The notes: generated by a model not told the origin, from the sequence alone. A stretch of 64,000 bases of DNA from Aquabacter spiritensis (GCF_004346185.1 NZ_SMAI01000001.1:806001-870000); one strand, 5' to 3'; counted from the stretch's first letter, positions 52,319 through 61,730 are shown. Program-made: numbers and translations.

Positions 52319-53362
52319 TCAGTTCGACCAGACCGGCTTTCCGTCGGCGACGATCTCGGACTTCCAAGCGGCCCGCACGCGATCCGCGACATCCGTCGGA
52401 AGCGGAATGTAGTGGAGCTTTTCCGCGATCGAATCGCCGTTCTTGAAGGCCCAGTCGAAGAAGTTCATCACTTCCTTGGCCTGCGCCGCCGACTTCGGCT
52501 CCTTCGGCAGAAGGATGAAGGTCGCGCTGGTGATCGGCCAGGTGGTGTCACCCGGAGTGTTGATCATCGACGCCGCGAAGTCCTTGGCATTGGCCCAGTC
52601 GGCATTGGCGGCCGCGGCCTGGAACGCAGGCACGGTCGGGCTCACAAACTTGCCGGCCTTGTTCTGCAGCTGGACGGTCACGAGGCTGTTGGCCGAGGCA
52701 TAGATATATTCGACATAGCCGATCGCACCCTTGGTGTTCTTCACCGTGCCGGCCACGCCTTCATTACCCTTACCGCCCGCGCCCGCAGGCCAGGAGACCG
52801 AAGTGGCGGCGCCGACCTTCGACTTCCATTCCGGGCTCACATCCGCGAGGTAGGTCGCGAACACATAGGTGGTGCCCGATCCGTCGGACCGGTAGGTCGG
52901 GACGATGCCCTGGTCAGGCAGAGACACGCCGGGGTTCAGATCGGCGATCGCCTTGTCGTTCCACTTCTTGATCTTGCCGAGATAGATGTCGGCAAGCACC
53001 GGGCCCGTCAGCTTCAGCTTGTTCGATTCGATACCGTCGAGATTGACGATCGGAACCACGGAACCGATGACCGCGGGGAACTGAAGCAGCTTCTGCTGCG
53101 CGAGCTTGTCGGTGGCGACGGGCGCGTCGGAGGCGCCGAAATCGACGGTGCGATTGAAGATCTGGGTCTGCCCGGCACCCGAGCCGATCGACTGGTAATT
53201 GAGGCCGGTGCCGGTCTTCTCTTTGTAGGCGACCGCCCAGGCTTGATAAACCGGTGCCGGGAAGGTGGCGCCAGCGCCGGTGATGTCAGCCGCGGACGCG
53301 CTGCCGGCGACCAGGGATCCGGCGAGCGCGATCGCTGCGCCGAGAACGGTGATGTGCTTCAC
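52319..53362 (-). CDS. pstS: Phosphate-binding protein PstS
   Basis: A 347-residue periplasmic binding protein. Signal peptide residues 1-24 (cleavage after SASA). Phosphate-site segments are ITGAGATFPAPVYQAW, VDFGASDAPV and YRSDGSGTTYVFATYL. It delivers phosphate to PstCA. Three PHO-box units lie upstream, so it is the first PhoB-controlled gene of the block. Complete. Confidence 0.97.
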   Translation of the reverse strand: MKHITVLGAAIALAGSLVAGSASAADITGAGATFPAPVYQAWAVAYKEKTGTGLNYQSIGSGAGQTQIFNRTVDFGASDAPVATDKLAQQKLLQFPAVIGSVVPIVNLDGIESNKLKLTGPVLADIYLGKIKKWNDKAIADLNPGVSLPDQGIVPTYRSDGSGTTYVFATYLADVSPEWKSKVGAATSVSWPAGAGGKGNEGVAGTVKNTKGAIGYVEYIYASANSLVTVQLQNKAGKFVSPTVPAFQAAAANADWANAKDFAASMINTPGDTTWPITSATFILLPKEPKSAAQAKEVMNFFDWAFKNGDSIAEKLHYIPLPTDVADRVRAAWKSEIVADGKPVWSN

Positions 53363-53458
53363 GGGGGTCTCTCCTTGCCATTCAAGTGTCGCCCGTCGAC
53401 CCGAAGGCCGAGACGCAACATGGGCCTGGAACTAATAAGGATCCGGCGCCACCGTTCT

Positions 53459-53487
53459 ATGACCGCTCTGCGACAGTTGAATGACAT
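53459..53487 (-). promoter_or_regulatory. PHO box, three units, upstream of pstS
   Basis: On the minus strand, ATGTCAT (53487-53481), CTGTCGC (53476-53470) and CGGTCAT (53465-53459), each spaced by four bases, the 11-bp periodicity of PhoB direct repeats. It starts about 97 bases before the pstS ATG and abuts the phoR stop codon. No certain -10 box was identified. Confidence 0.85.
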
Positions 53488-53488
53488 T

Positions 53489-54853
53489 TCAATGCTTTGA
53501 AATGTTGTGCTTTTTTGTAGATTCGGTGGCTCGATCGAAGCGGACTGTGAAAATCGCGCCGTCGGCGGGCCTGCTTTCGATCGTCAGCCGGCCGCGGTGG
53601 CGGGCGACGATGTGCTTGACGATGGCGAGGCCGAGACCGGTTCCGCCCTGTTCGCGGCTCGCCGCGATATCCACGCGGTAGAAACGCTCGGTGAGCCGCG
53701 GCAAGTGCTCGGGCGGGATGCCCGGCCCGTAATCGCGCACCGCAAGCACGATCAGCGGCGCCTCCCCGCTCTTTTCGATCTCGACGGCGACATCGACCCG
53801 CTTGCCGGAGGCGCCATATTTCATCGCGTTCTCGACCAGATTTTCGATCAGCCGGATGAGTTCGTCCCGCTCGCCGAGGACGCAGGCCGGCTCGTCGGGC
53901 CGCGTCACATGGATCTCCACGCCGCGTTCGTGCGCGAGCGGCGCGAGGGCCTCGCAGACATGCGCGACGATGGTGCCGAGTTCGACCTGCACCTCGGGAC
54001 GGACATGGGCATTCAGCTCGATGCGGGACAGCGAGAGCAAATCGTCGATCAGCCGCGACATGCGCCGCGCCTGAGCGCCCATGATGCCGAGAAACCGGTC
54101 GCGCGCCGCCGGATCGTTGCGGGCCGGCCCCATCAGGGTCTCGATGAAGCCGGAAAGCGAGGCGAGGGGCGTGCGCAGTTCGTGGCTGGCATTGGCGACG
54201 AAATCCGCCCGCATCTGCTCGACCCGCCGCTGCTGGGTCAGGTCGCGAAACGTGAGAAGAACGGCATCCGGTGCCCCCTGAGCGGCGGCGGCGGCCCCGG
54301 CCCCGGCTGGCGGCGCCATGAGATGCAGCGGCACGACATGCGCTTCGAGCCAGCGGTCGAGCGGGACGCGCTCGCCGAACTCGACGCGCCGGGGCAGGTC
54401 GTCGCGCGCCGCGGAGCGCACCGCCTCGAGCACTTCGGGCACCCGGACCAGGAAAGACAAGGGATCCCCGACCCGGGCGATGCCGACCGACAGGGCCACG
54501 CGTTCGTTCGCCGTGAGGATGTCGCCCTCCGGGGTGAGCAGCAAAGCAGGCTCCGGGAGGGCCGAGACCACCGCCTCGACGGCGCTGTCGACGCGCGGCC
54601 GCGCCTCCGGCATCTCCACGATTGCCTTTTCGGGCGCGCTGGTCTGTTCCGGCGCGGACCGCAGGCGCTGGCCCCAGACATAGCCGCCCAGCGCCGCGAG
54701 GAAAGCGAAGGCCGCGAAGGCGGGATCGGCGAGATCGAGGGCGATGCCCACGACTGAGACCAGCGCCATCAGGGCGAAGAGCGGCACCGCGCGGCGCCAT
54801 CTCTCCACCGGTGTCTTCACGACATCAACCGGTTGTCCCTCCTCTGCGGTCAT
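53489..54853 (-). CDS. phoR: Phosphate regulon sensor histidine kinase PhoR
   Basis: A 454-residue kinase with two N-terminal membrane helices (about 22-60), a PAS-like domain (90-205), the phosphoacceptor His224 in NASHELRTPLAS, and the ATP-binding domain with N box ENLVENAMKYGA and GTGLGLAIVKH. It phosphorylates PhoB at low phosphate. The start was set at MTAEEGQP, where upstream frame loses kinase-like character. It precedes pstS on the same strand. Confidence 0.94.
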   Translation of the reverse strand: MTAEEGQPVDVVKTPVERWRRAVPLFALMALVSVVGIALDLADPAFAAFAFLAALGGYVWGQRLRSAPEQTSAPEKAIVEMPEARPRVDSAVEAVVSALPEPALLLTPEGDILTANERVALSVGIARVGDPLSFLVRVPEVLEAVRSAARDDLPRRVEFGERVPLDRWLEAHVVPLHLMAPPAGAGAAAAAQGAPDAVLLTFRDLTQQRRVEQMRADFVANASHELRTPLASLSGFIETLMGPARNDPAARDRFLGIMGAQARRMSRLIDDLLSLSRIELNAHVRPEVQVELGTIVAHVCEALAPLAHERGVEIHVTRPDEPACVLGERDELIRLIENLVENAMKYGASGKRVDVAVEIEKSGEAPLIVLAVRDYGPGIPPEHLPRLTERFYRVDIAASREQGGTGLGLAIVKHIVARHRGRLTIESRPADGAIFTVRFDRATESTKKHNISKH

Positions 54854-55218
54854 GGCGAGGTCGGAGCGGATCGCATCCGCCCGTGCTCCCCTGCGGCGCG
54901 CCGCCGCGCCGCAGACGGGCGTGCCGAGGTCGAACGGGGCTGATAAGCTGTTGACTGGTGCGGCATGCGAGACTGTCCTCCCCGCGCCGGCCGGCGCAAC
55001 GGCCCGGTCGCGTGCCTCACGGCCGATCTTTAATTGCGCATATGCTGCAACGACTTCACGAATGCAATAAGACACTCTCCAGTGCCAGCGTGAGCCGTCT
55101 GCCAAACCGGAACTTTTTGGCCGTGGGCGACTTCCCGACGTGTCGGGCTGAAAGCATGGCATGCAGGCTCGGCACGCCGGGCACTCGACTTTCGCCACGT
55201 CCGGGTTAGGAAGCCAAG
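54854..55218. other. Divergent gap between phoR and the exported protein gene
   Basis: About 365 bases. It holds a near-palindrome centred on GCATATGC at 55034-55050, a possible operator, in a locally AT-richer stretch. I could not place convincing promoters. No gene is supported here. Confidence 0.5.
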
Positions 55219-55833
55219 ATGCAGGGATTTCTGACAGCTTTGGTGGGGGCCGGCGCCGCCATTCTCTTGGCCGGGACGGCATCCGCCGAACCATTGCCAG
55301 TCGCGGCCACCGATTTCGCGCTGAAGGCCGCCCTGCCGCGGGGCGCCGCGATGGACATGGCCCATAGCGGCGGCCGGGTGCGGCTTCTGATCAGCGGCGG
55401 CGACGTGCCCACCCCCACGCTCGGCATCATCGACGTCAAACGGGGCAAGATGCTGGTCATGCTGCCGAACATTCCCAAGGCCGCGGTGGAGACCGACATC
55501 CCCCCGGCCTATCGGACCGCAATTCCGGAGGGCGAGGGCGAGCGGGTCGGCACCGGGGAGGTCGCGGGTGAAGCCTGCGACGTCTGGCGGATCGAAAAGA
55601 CGCAGATCACCGAGGGGGTCGCCTTCGCCTGCATCACCGCAGACGGCATCCCGCTGAAGACCGAGATCGAATCGAAGGGCAAGCGGACCCTGGTCTACGA
55701 GGTCGAGAGCCTGAGCCGGGCGCCGCAAGATCCGGCGCAGTTTCAGCTCCCCCGGGGCACGCAGACCCTGAAGATTCCCGCGGGCGCCGGCGCCCTCATC
55801 CCGGCGCTCGGCGGGCTCGGCCTCAAATACTGA
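55219..55833 (+). CDS. Exported protein, DUF4412-like
   Basis: A 204-residue protein with a signal peptide (residues 1-23, cleavage after ASA). The mature part is predicted mostly beta, with the pattern GTGEVAGEACDVWRIEKTQ and a single further Cys in AFACITADGIPL, suggesting a disulfide between the two cysteines. It resembles the DUF4412 group of envelope proteins, which may bind lipid like LolA-type folds, but this is weak. Role unknown. Confidence 0.72.
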   Translation: MQGFLTALVGAGAAILLAGTASAEPLPVAATDFALKAALPRGAAMDMAHSGGRVRLLISGGDVPTPTLGIIDVKRGKMLVMLPNIPKAAVETDIPPAYRTAIPEGEGERVGTGEVAGEACDVWRIEKTQITEGVAFACITADGIPLKTEIESKGKRTLVYEVESLSRAPQDPAQFQLPRGTQTLKIPAGAGALIPALGGLGLKY

Positions 55834-55854
55834 GCTGGACCCGCCCGCGCCGCG

Positions 55855-56883
55855 TCACTCCGCGGCCGTTTTGGAGGCCGGGGTCGGTCCGGGGAGGTCC
55901 TGCGGCGCGGCCTTGTCCTTGCGGCGCTTCAGGCTGAGGGACAATTCCCGCGTTCCGAGCAACAGCAGAGCGAAGGCGAACGGCACGATATAATAGAACA
56001 GCCGGAACAGCAGCAGTGCGCCGACCATCTCCTCCTTGTCGAATTGCGGAAGCGCGACCAGCAGCGCCGCGTCGAACACGCCGAGGCCGCCGGGCGCATG
56101 GCTGGCAAAGCCGAGAAGCGTCGCCGTGACGAAGATGACGGAGAGCGAGATCGGATCGATATAGGGATTGGCCGGCATCAGCATGTACATGGCCGCGGCG
56201 CACAGGCTGAGATCGAGGATGCCGATGCCCACCTGCAGCAGCGTGAGCTTGCCGGCCGGCAGCGTGACGAACCAGGTCGAACGGCCGATCTTGCGCGGCG
56301 CCATGCTGACCCAGACGATATAGCCGGCCAGGACCGCCAAGGCGGCGCAGCCGATCAGCCGGTTGACCACCGGAGGCAATTGGTCGACGGCGGTCGCCGC
56401 CTCCGGATGGATGACGATGCCGAGCCCGAGCACCGCGATATTTCCGAGCCAGAAGGTGAGCCCGGCGACGAAGCAGATCTTGGCGACGTCGATCGCACTG
56501 AGCCCCCAGGCGGAATAGATCCGGTACCGCACCGAGCCGCCTGTGAAGACGGTGAAGCCGACATTGTGTCCGACCGAATAAGAGCAGAACCCCGCCAAGG
56601 CCGCGACCCGATACGGCACGTGATTTCGGCCGATCGTCTTCAGCGCGAAGAAATCGTAGAAGGTCAGGGTCAAATAGGCGCAGCAGACCAGGAGGAACGC
56701 CGCGAAAACATGCATCGGATCCTTGGCGCGCAACGCCTCGATCACCTGCGCGAACTTCAGATCATGCAGCATGTTCCAAAGGACAAAGACGGCGAAGCCG
56801 ATGATCGCCACGCTGAGCACGAAGCCGAGGCCGTGCAGCCCCACTTTGTCCCGCAGAAAGACCCAGATACGCGCGCGATCCAT
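55855..56883 (-). CDS. Lysylphosphatidylglycerol synthase transmembrane-domain protein (UPF0104)
   Basis: A 342-residue membrane protein with eight to nine helices, matching only the flippase-like N-terminal domain of MprF. Typical parts are GFCSYSVGHNVGFTVFTGGSVRYRIY (split) and ASHAPGGLGVFDAALL. The C-terminal aminoacyl-lipid synthetase domain of MprF is absent, so lipid lysylation is not expected. GGGGGA lies before the chosen ATG; a start at 56931 would add sixteen residues. Substrate unknown. Confidence 0.83.
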   Translation of the reverse strand: MDRARIWVFLRDKVGLHGLGFVLSVAIIGFAVFVLWNMLHDLKFAQVIEALRAKDPMHVFAAFLLVCCAYLTLTFYDFFALKTIGRNHVPYRVAALAGFCSYSVGHNVGFTVFTGGSVRYRIYSAWGLSAIDVAKICFVAGLTFWLGNIAVLGLGIVIHPEAATAVDQLPPVVNRLIGCAALAVLAGYIVWVSMAPRKIGRSTWFVTLPAGKLTLLQVGIGILDLSLCAAAMYMLMPANPYIDPISLSVIFVTATLLGFASHAPGGLGVFDAALLVALPQFDKEEMVGALLLFRLFYYIVPFAFALLLLGTRELSLSLKRRKDKAAPQDLPGPTPASKTAAE

Positions 56884-57079
56884 GAACCACCATTCCCCCT
56901 GCCGTCCGGACCGGCGCGCCCAGACAAGCATGTTTGGCCTTCGCTGAGTACCCCCACCTGACCCAGGGTCGCCCAGGACTTTTCAAATTGCGGACCGCAA
57001 TGTCCGATGCTGGGGGAACGCCCCGACCGCGGCTCTAGCCCGGCAACGCGGCCATCCCGTGGCGCCCGGCGGCGACGGA

Positions 57080-58966
57080 CTACAATTTGACGGGATAGCC
57101 GAGTTCCATCGTCCGGCTGCGCGGCAGGCCGAACCGGTCGACCGAGCGTTCGGCATTGCGGGCGAGAAAGGCGAAGATGTGCCCGACGAAGTCGCGGGGC
57201 CGGAGAATTTCCTCGGGTGGGATGATGCGCTCGTGGCCGATCACGTAGATCGCGTCGTCGGGATCGATGCCGCGAGCGCTCAGCGCCGGGCCGAGGACGG
57301 AGGGAACGTCGATCTGCTGCATATAGCCGAAGCGCAGGTCGACCCGGACGAACGCGCCGTCGAGCACCGTCACCCGCACCCGGTCGTCCACCGAGACGCG
57401 GGGGCGGGACGCGATCCAGACGGAGACGATGATCGACCGTTCGAACCGCACCTTCATGACATCGGCCATGCGCGACAGGGCGACCGGCGTCATCGCGCCG
57501 GCACGCGACAGGAAGATCGCGGTGCGCGGGCTCTGCCCCTCGCCGGAGCGGTCCTTTCGTCCGACGAAATTGTCGAGCGGCTCGGTGAAGCGGACCTGCT
57601 GGGCCACCACGGCCTCGAGGCCGCGCCGCCAGCTCACCATCACCAGGATGACCATGCCCGCGATCGTCAGCGGCAGCCAACCGCCATCATGGAGCTTGGT
57701 GAGATTCGAGGTCGCGAAGACCGCATCCAGCGCGATGAGACCGATGCCGAGCAGCCATACCGCCGGCTTCGGCCAGCCCCAGGCGCGTTTGACTTGGGCG
57801 ATGAACAGGATGGAGGTCGTCACCATGGCGAAGGCGACGGCGATGCCATAAGCGGAGGCCAGCCGGTCGGAGGCCTCGAAGCCGAGGACCACCGCGATGC
57901 ACGCGATCATCAGGAGCCAGTTCAGCCGGCCGACATAAATGTGCTGCTCGTTGTGCTCGCTGGTGTAGCGGATCCGCATCGGCGGCAGATAGCCGAGTTC
58001 GATCGCCTGCTTGGCGAGGGAAAATACGCCCGTAATGATGGATTGCGAGGCGATCACGGTCGCCGCCGTCGCGAGCAGCAGGAGCGGCACGTCCAGAATG
58101 TCCGGGCACAGATCGAAGAACGGATTGCGCACCGCGCTCGGGTCGTGCAGCAGAGCCGCGCCCTGGCCGTAATAATTCAGCAGCAGCGCCGGCATTGCCG
58201 CAAACAGCCAGGCGCGGGCGATCACCTTGCGGCCGAAATGGCCGAGATCGGCATAGAGCGCCTCGCCGCCGGTAATGGCGAGAAAGCACGCGCCGACGAT
58301 CACGCCGGCGAGGCCGGGATGGTCGGCGACCACCTGGATGCCATGGCGCGGATCGAAGCCCATCAGGACTTCGGGGGCCTTGGCGATGCCGATAATGCCG
58401 AGCACGGCCAAAGAGCCGAACCAGAGCACCATGATCGGGCCGTAAAAACTGGCGATGCGCTCGGTGCCGAGGCGCTGCGAGAGAAAGACGGCGGCGAGAA
58501 CGAGCACGGTGAGCGGCACGACCCAATCGTGCAGAGACGGCGCGATCACCTGAAGCCCCTCGATGGCGGAGAGCACCGACATGGCCGGTGTCAGCACGCC
58601 GTCGCCGATCAGCATGGCGGCGCCCAGGAGCCCCGCCGCCAGCAGGTACCAGCGCAGGCCGAGCGCGCTGCGGTGCAGGTCCAGCAGGGTGACGAGGGCG
58701 AGAATGCCGCCCTCCCCGTCATTGTCCGCCCGCAGCACCAGCATGACGTATTTGACAGTCACCGAGAGAATGATGCTCCAGGTGATGAGGGAGAGGAGGC
58801 CGAGCACGTCCTCCGGGAGGAAATTGGTTCCCCCGACCGCCAGAACGCCCTGCTTCAGGGCATAAAGCGGGCTTGTTCCGATATCGCCGAAGACGACGCC
58901 GAGGGCGCCGATCTCGGCCGCGAAGGGCAGCGCGCGCTGCCGGTCTCTCAGCAGGCTCAGGCTCAT
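57080..58966 (-). CDS. kup: Kup potassium transporter
   Basis: A 628-residue KUP-family K+ uptake protein with about twelve helices and a C-terminal cytoplasmic domain (about 450-628). Signature segments are GALGVVFGDIGTSPLYALK (residues 20-38), DNDGEGGILALV and GDGVLTPAMSVLSAIEGL. Complete. It does not need a separate ATPase. This is the second K+ system in the window. It lies downstream of ahcY behind two hairpins. Confidence 0.96.
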   Translation of the reverse strand: MSLSLLRDRQRALPFAAEIGALGVVFGDIGTSPLYALKQGVLAVGGTNFLPEDVLGLLSLITWSIILSVTVKYVMLVLRADNDGEGGILALVTLLDLHRSALGLRWYLLAAGLLGAAMLIGDGVLTPAMSVLSAIEGLQVIAPSLHDWVVPLTVLVLAAVFLSQRLGTERIASFYGPIMVLWFGSLAVLGIIGIAKAPEVLMGFDPRHGIQVVADHPGLAGVIVGACFLAITGGEALYADLGHFGRKVIARAWLFAAMPALLLNYYGQGAALLHDPSAVRNPFFDLCPDILDVPLLLLATAATVIASQSIITGVFSLAKQAIELGYLPPMRIRYTSEHNEQHIYVGRLNWLLMIACIAVVLGFEASDRLASAYGIAVAFAMVTTSILFIAQVKRAWGWPKPAVWLLGIGLIALDAVFATSNLTKLHDGGWLPLTIAGMVILVMVSWRRGLEAVVAQQVRFTEPLDNFVGRKDRSGEGQSPRTAIFLSRAGAMTPVALSRMADVMKVRFERSIIVSVWIASRPRVSVDDRVRVTVLDGAFVRVDLRFGYMQQIDVPSVLGPALSARGIDPDDAIYVIGHERIIPPEEILRPRDFVGHIFAFLARNAERSVDRFGLPRSRTMELGYPVKL

Positions 58967-59206
58967 GAGAAAGGTGGGCTCGACCGAAGGCGGGAGGGGT
59001 GCGCTGCCCGCAAGGTCCGGCGCAGATCGGGGTTCCGTTCACGTCCGCACACCGGGCGGTTTGGTCCCGGCGCATCGTCGACACCGTTCAAGGCAGCCCC
59101 CCGGCAACGCGCACGTCGCAGCGTCACGCGACCGCCCACACCTAGCCCCGATCGGATCCGAAGACAATCCGCGCCGCCCCGGCGCGGCGCGAATTTTCCG
59201 CACTGC

Positions 59207-59239
59207 GGCATGGGGGATGCGGGCCGCATCCCCCATGCC
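59207..59239 (-). terminator. Long perfect palindrome after ahcY
   Basis: Two perfect 16-base arms separated by one G, ten bases after the ahcY stop. A second, 7-bp hairpin (GCGCCGC / GCGGCGC) follows at 59171-59190. No U tract; likely 3' end of ahcY mRNA. The arms start GGCATGGGGG and end CCCCCATGCC. Confidence 0.65.
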
Positions 59240-59248
59240 CGGACTGGC

Positions 59249-60643
59249 TCAGTAGCGATACAGGTCGGGCTTGAAGGGGCCGTCCTTGGCGACGCCGATA
59301 TAGTCCGACTGCTGGTCCGACAGGCGGGTGAGCTTCACACCGATCTTGTCGAGATGCAGCAAGGCGACCTTCTCGTCGAGATGCTTCGGCAGGGTGTAGA
59401 CCTTCTTCTCGTAGGTCCCCGGCTTGGTCCAGAGTTCGATCTGCGCCAGCGTCTGATTGGTGAAGGACGCGGACATCACGAAGCTCGGGTGACCGGTCGC
59501 GTTGCCGAGATTGACCAGACGGCCTTCCGACAGAAGGATGATGCGCTTCCTGTCGGGGAACTCGATCTCGTCGACCTGCGGCTTCACATTGTGCCACTTG
59601 AAGTTCTTCAGCCCGGCGACCTGGATCTCGCTGTCGAAGTGGCCGATATTGCACACGATGGCCCGATCCTTCATCGCGCGCATGTGATCGACCGTGATCA
59701 CGTCGACGTTTCCGGTCGCCGTCACGAAGATGTCGGCGCGGCCGGCCGCATCCTCCATCGTCGTCACTTCATAGCCCTCCATGGCGGCCTGAAGCGCACA
59801 GATCGGGTCGACCTCCGAGACCATGACGCGGCAGCCGGCATTGCGCAGCGAGGCGGCCGACCCCTTGCCGACATCGCCGAAGCCGGCGACCATCGCCACC
59901 TTGCCGGCCATCATCACGTCGGTGCCGCGCCGGATGCCGTCGACGAGGCTTTCGCGGCAGCCATAGAGATTGTCGAACTTCGACTTGGTCACGCTGTCAT
60001 TGACGTTGATCGCCGGCCACAGCAGCGTGCCCTTCTTCTGCATCTCGTAGAGACGATGCACGCCCGTCGTGGTCTCCTCGGTCACGCCGCGGATCGATTT
60101 GGCGAGCTGCGTGTACCAGCCGGGCTTGGCCTTCAGCGTGCGCTTGATGGCGGCGAAGAGGACTTCCTCTTCCTCATTGGTGGCGCCTTCGAGGAAGGCG
60201 GTGTCGCCGGTCTCGGCGCGCAGCCCCAGATGAACGAGGAGGGTGGCGTCGCCACCGTCGTCCAGGATCATGTTCGGCGCGCCGCCATCAGCCCACTCGA
60301 AGATGCGATGGGTATAATCCCAATATTCCTCGAGGGTCTCTCCCTTGACGGCGAAGACCGGGGTGCCGGCGGCGGCGATCGCGGCGGCGGCGTGATCCTG
60401 GGTCGAATAGATGTTGCAGGAGGCCCAGCGCACCTCGGCGCCGAGCGCCGTCAGGGTCTCGATCAGAACGCCGGTCTGGATCGTCATATGGAGCGAGCCG
60501 GCGATCCGCGCGCCCTTCAGCGGCTGCAAGGGACCGTATTCGGCGCGCGTGGCCATCAGGCCGGGCATCTCGGTCTCGGCGATGTCCAGCTCCTTGCGGC
60601 CCCAGTCCGCAAGGTTGATATCCTTCACCACATAATCGGCCAT
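59249..60643 (-). CDS. ahcY: Adenosylhomocysteinase
   Basis: A 464-residue NAD-dependent enzyme that splits S-adenosylhomocysteine to adenosine and homocysteine, closing the methyl cycle. NAD-binding [14 protein letters not shown] and the substrate-site [11 protein letters not shown] are visible; the C terminus ends KPDLYRY as is usual. The start is MADYVVKD, typical of the family. An AT-rich palindrome overlaps its probable promoter. Confidence 0.97.
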   Translation of the reverse strand: MADYVVKDINLADWGRKELDIAETEMPGLMATRAEYGPLQPLKGARIAGSLHMTIQTGVLIETLTALGAEVRWASCNIYSTQDHAAAAIAAAGTPVFAVKGETLEEYWDYTHRIFEWADGGAPNMILDDGGDATLLVHLGLRAETGDTAFLEGATNEEEEVLFAAIKRTLKAKPGWYTQLAKSIRGVTEETTTGVHRLYEMQKKGTLLWPAINVNDSVTKSKFDNLYGCRESLVDGIRRGTDVMMAGKVAMVAGFGDVGKGSAASLRNAGCRVMVSEVDPICALQAAMEGYEVTTMEDAAGRADIFVTATGNVDVITVDHMRAMKDRAIVCNIGHFDSEIQVAGLKNFKWHNVKPQVDEIEFPDRKRIILLSEGRLVNLGNATGHPSFVMSASFTNQTLAQIELWTKPGTYEKKVYTLPKHLDEKVALLHLDKIGVKLTRLSDQQSDYIGVAKDGPFKPDLYRY

Positions 60644-60724
60644 GGACCTGCTCCGTCTCGCGGCGCACCGAGCGCCGCCGCTGGGCGAGCCGTGTAGCAC
60701 GGGACCGCCCCTCGGGCAAATGCC

Positions 60725-60744
60725 ATATAAGGAAATGCTTATAT
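60725..60744. promoter_or_regulatory. Palindrome in the ahcY promoter (candidate operator)
   Basis: ATATAAG / CTTATAT arms with a 6-base spacer. On the minus strand a possible promoter TTCAAG (60751-60746) and TATATG (60729-60724), 16-base spacer, encloses it. Such AT-rich dyads are bound by ArsR-type regulators of the methyl cycle (SahR); the regulator is not in this window. Confidence 0.55.
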
Positions 60745-61098
60745 CCTTGAACCGAACGAATGAATCGCTCCCGGTGCGATCCGCGCATGGCCGCCCTGCC
60801 CGAAGGTCACGGCAATGAAACGAGCAACGCTTTGATTCAGGCGGTTTTTGTGTTATACAAGCTTTTACAGTCGATTGCTTCCTGTATCATCCGCATCGTG
60901 CCTCGACATTGGCGCATTCTCGGGAACTTAGGGGCGAGAAACAGGGCATCCCGCCGACATGAAGGCGAGGATGCGGCAGGACAGGCTTTGGCCTTCGATT
61001 GACATGAGCGGACCACCGGGGATCCCGGTCGAGGTCCAGTCGCCAGCGCAGGTGCGTCATCGCCCGGGTCCGTAGCCCAGGAGCGTTCGCGCGCTAAC

Positions 61099-61120
61099 GA
61101 TCCGGCCCCAGGGCCGGATC
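61099..61120 (+). other. Palindrome directly before the carD Shine-Dalgarno site
   Basis: Perfect arms GATCCGGCCC / GGGCCGGATC with two bases between, ending at the base before AGGAG. In RNA it forms a stable hairpin that could affect ribosome access. Confidence 0.65.
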
Positions 61121-61136
61121 AGGAGTGGTCAAGAAC

Positions 61137-61730
61137 ATGTCGGCAAAGAAGAGCGCGCAGGTCCGCCTTGGTTTCAAGACGGGCGAGCATATCGTGTACC
61201 CTTCGCACGGTGTCGGTCGTATCGTGACCATAGAGGAGCAGGAAGTCGCTGGCTTCAAGCTTGAACTCTTCGTCATCTCCTTTGAAAAGGACAAGATGAC
61301 GCTCCGCGTTCCCGTGCCGAAGGTCGCTTCGGTGGGCATGCGCAAACTGTCGGAAGGACCGGTGGTCGCGAAGGCGCTCGATACCCTCAAGGGTCGCGCG
61401 CGCGTCAAGCGCACCATGTGGAGCCGCCGTGCGCAGGAATACGAAGCGAAGATCAATTCCGGCGATCTCATCGCCATTTCCGAAGTCGTGCGCGACCTCT
61501 ACCGCTCCGATGCCCAACCCGAGCAATCCTATTCCGAGCGCCAGCTCTACGAGGCGGCCCTCGATCGCATGGCCCGTGAACTGTCGGCGGTGCAGAACAT
61601 CACCGAAACCGAATCGGTCAAGCTGATCGAGCAGAACCTTCAGAAGGGTCCGCGCCGCGGCGTGGCCAAGGCGGATGAGGGCGACGCGGTCGACGCCGAT
61701 GCCGATCTCGAGGCCGAAGAGGCCGCGTGA
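61137..61730 (+). CDS. CarD family transcriptional regulator
   Basis: A 197-residue CarD/CdnL-type protein. The N-terminal RNA-polymerase-interacting domain (about residues 10-65) has FKTGEHIVYPSHGVGRIVTIEEQEV (split); the C-terminal helical DNA-binding domain follows with RARVKRTMWSRRAQEYEAKI and SGDLIAISEVVRDLYR. It stabilises open complexes at rRNA and other promoters. The C terminus is acidic. The ATG at MSAKKSAQ was preferred to a GTG at 61125. A strong terminator follows. Confidence 0.93.
   Translation: MSAKKSAQVRLGFKTGEHIVYPSHGVGRIVTIEEQEVAGFKLELFVISFEKDKMTLRVPVPKVASVGMRKLSEGPVVAKALDTLKGRARVKRTMWSRRAQEYEAKINSGDLIAISEVVRDLYRSDAQPEQSYSERQLYEAALDRMARELSAVQNITETESVKLIEQNLQKGPRRGVAKADEGDAVDADADLEAEEAA

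Larger units (their letters stand above)
60644..61136. other. Divergent regulatory region between ahcY and carD
   Basis: A 493-base gap with the ahcY operator/promoter on the left, a probable carD promoter (TTGATT 60832-60837, TATACA 60854-60859, 16-base spacer; a GANTC site overlaps the -35) and a carD leader of about 270 bases ending in a palindrome beside the ribosome-binding site. No gene is supported. Confidence 0.55.

Noticed and set aside
57059-60697. A 1212-codon plus-strand open frame opposite kup and ahcY
   Set aside because: Same antisense effect; kup and ahcY are unmistakable on the minus strand.
60999-61004. TTGACA, a perfect -35 box within the carD leader
   Set aside because: No acceptable -10 sequence follows at 16-18 bases.
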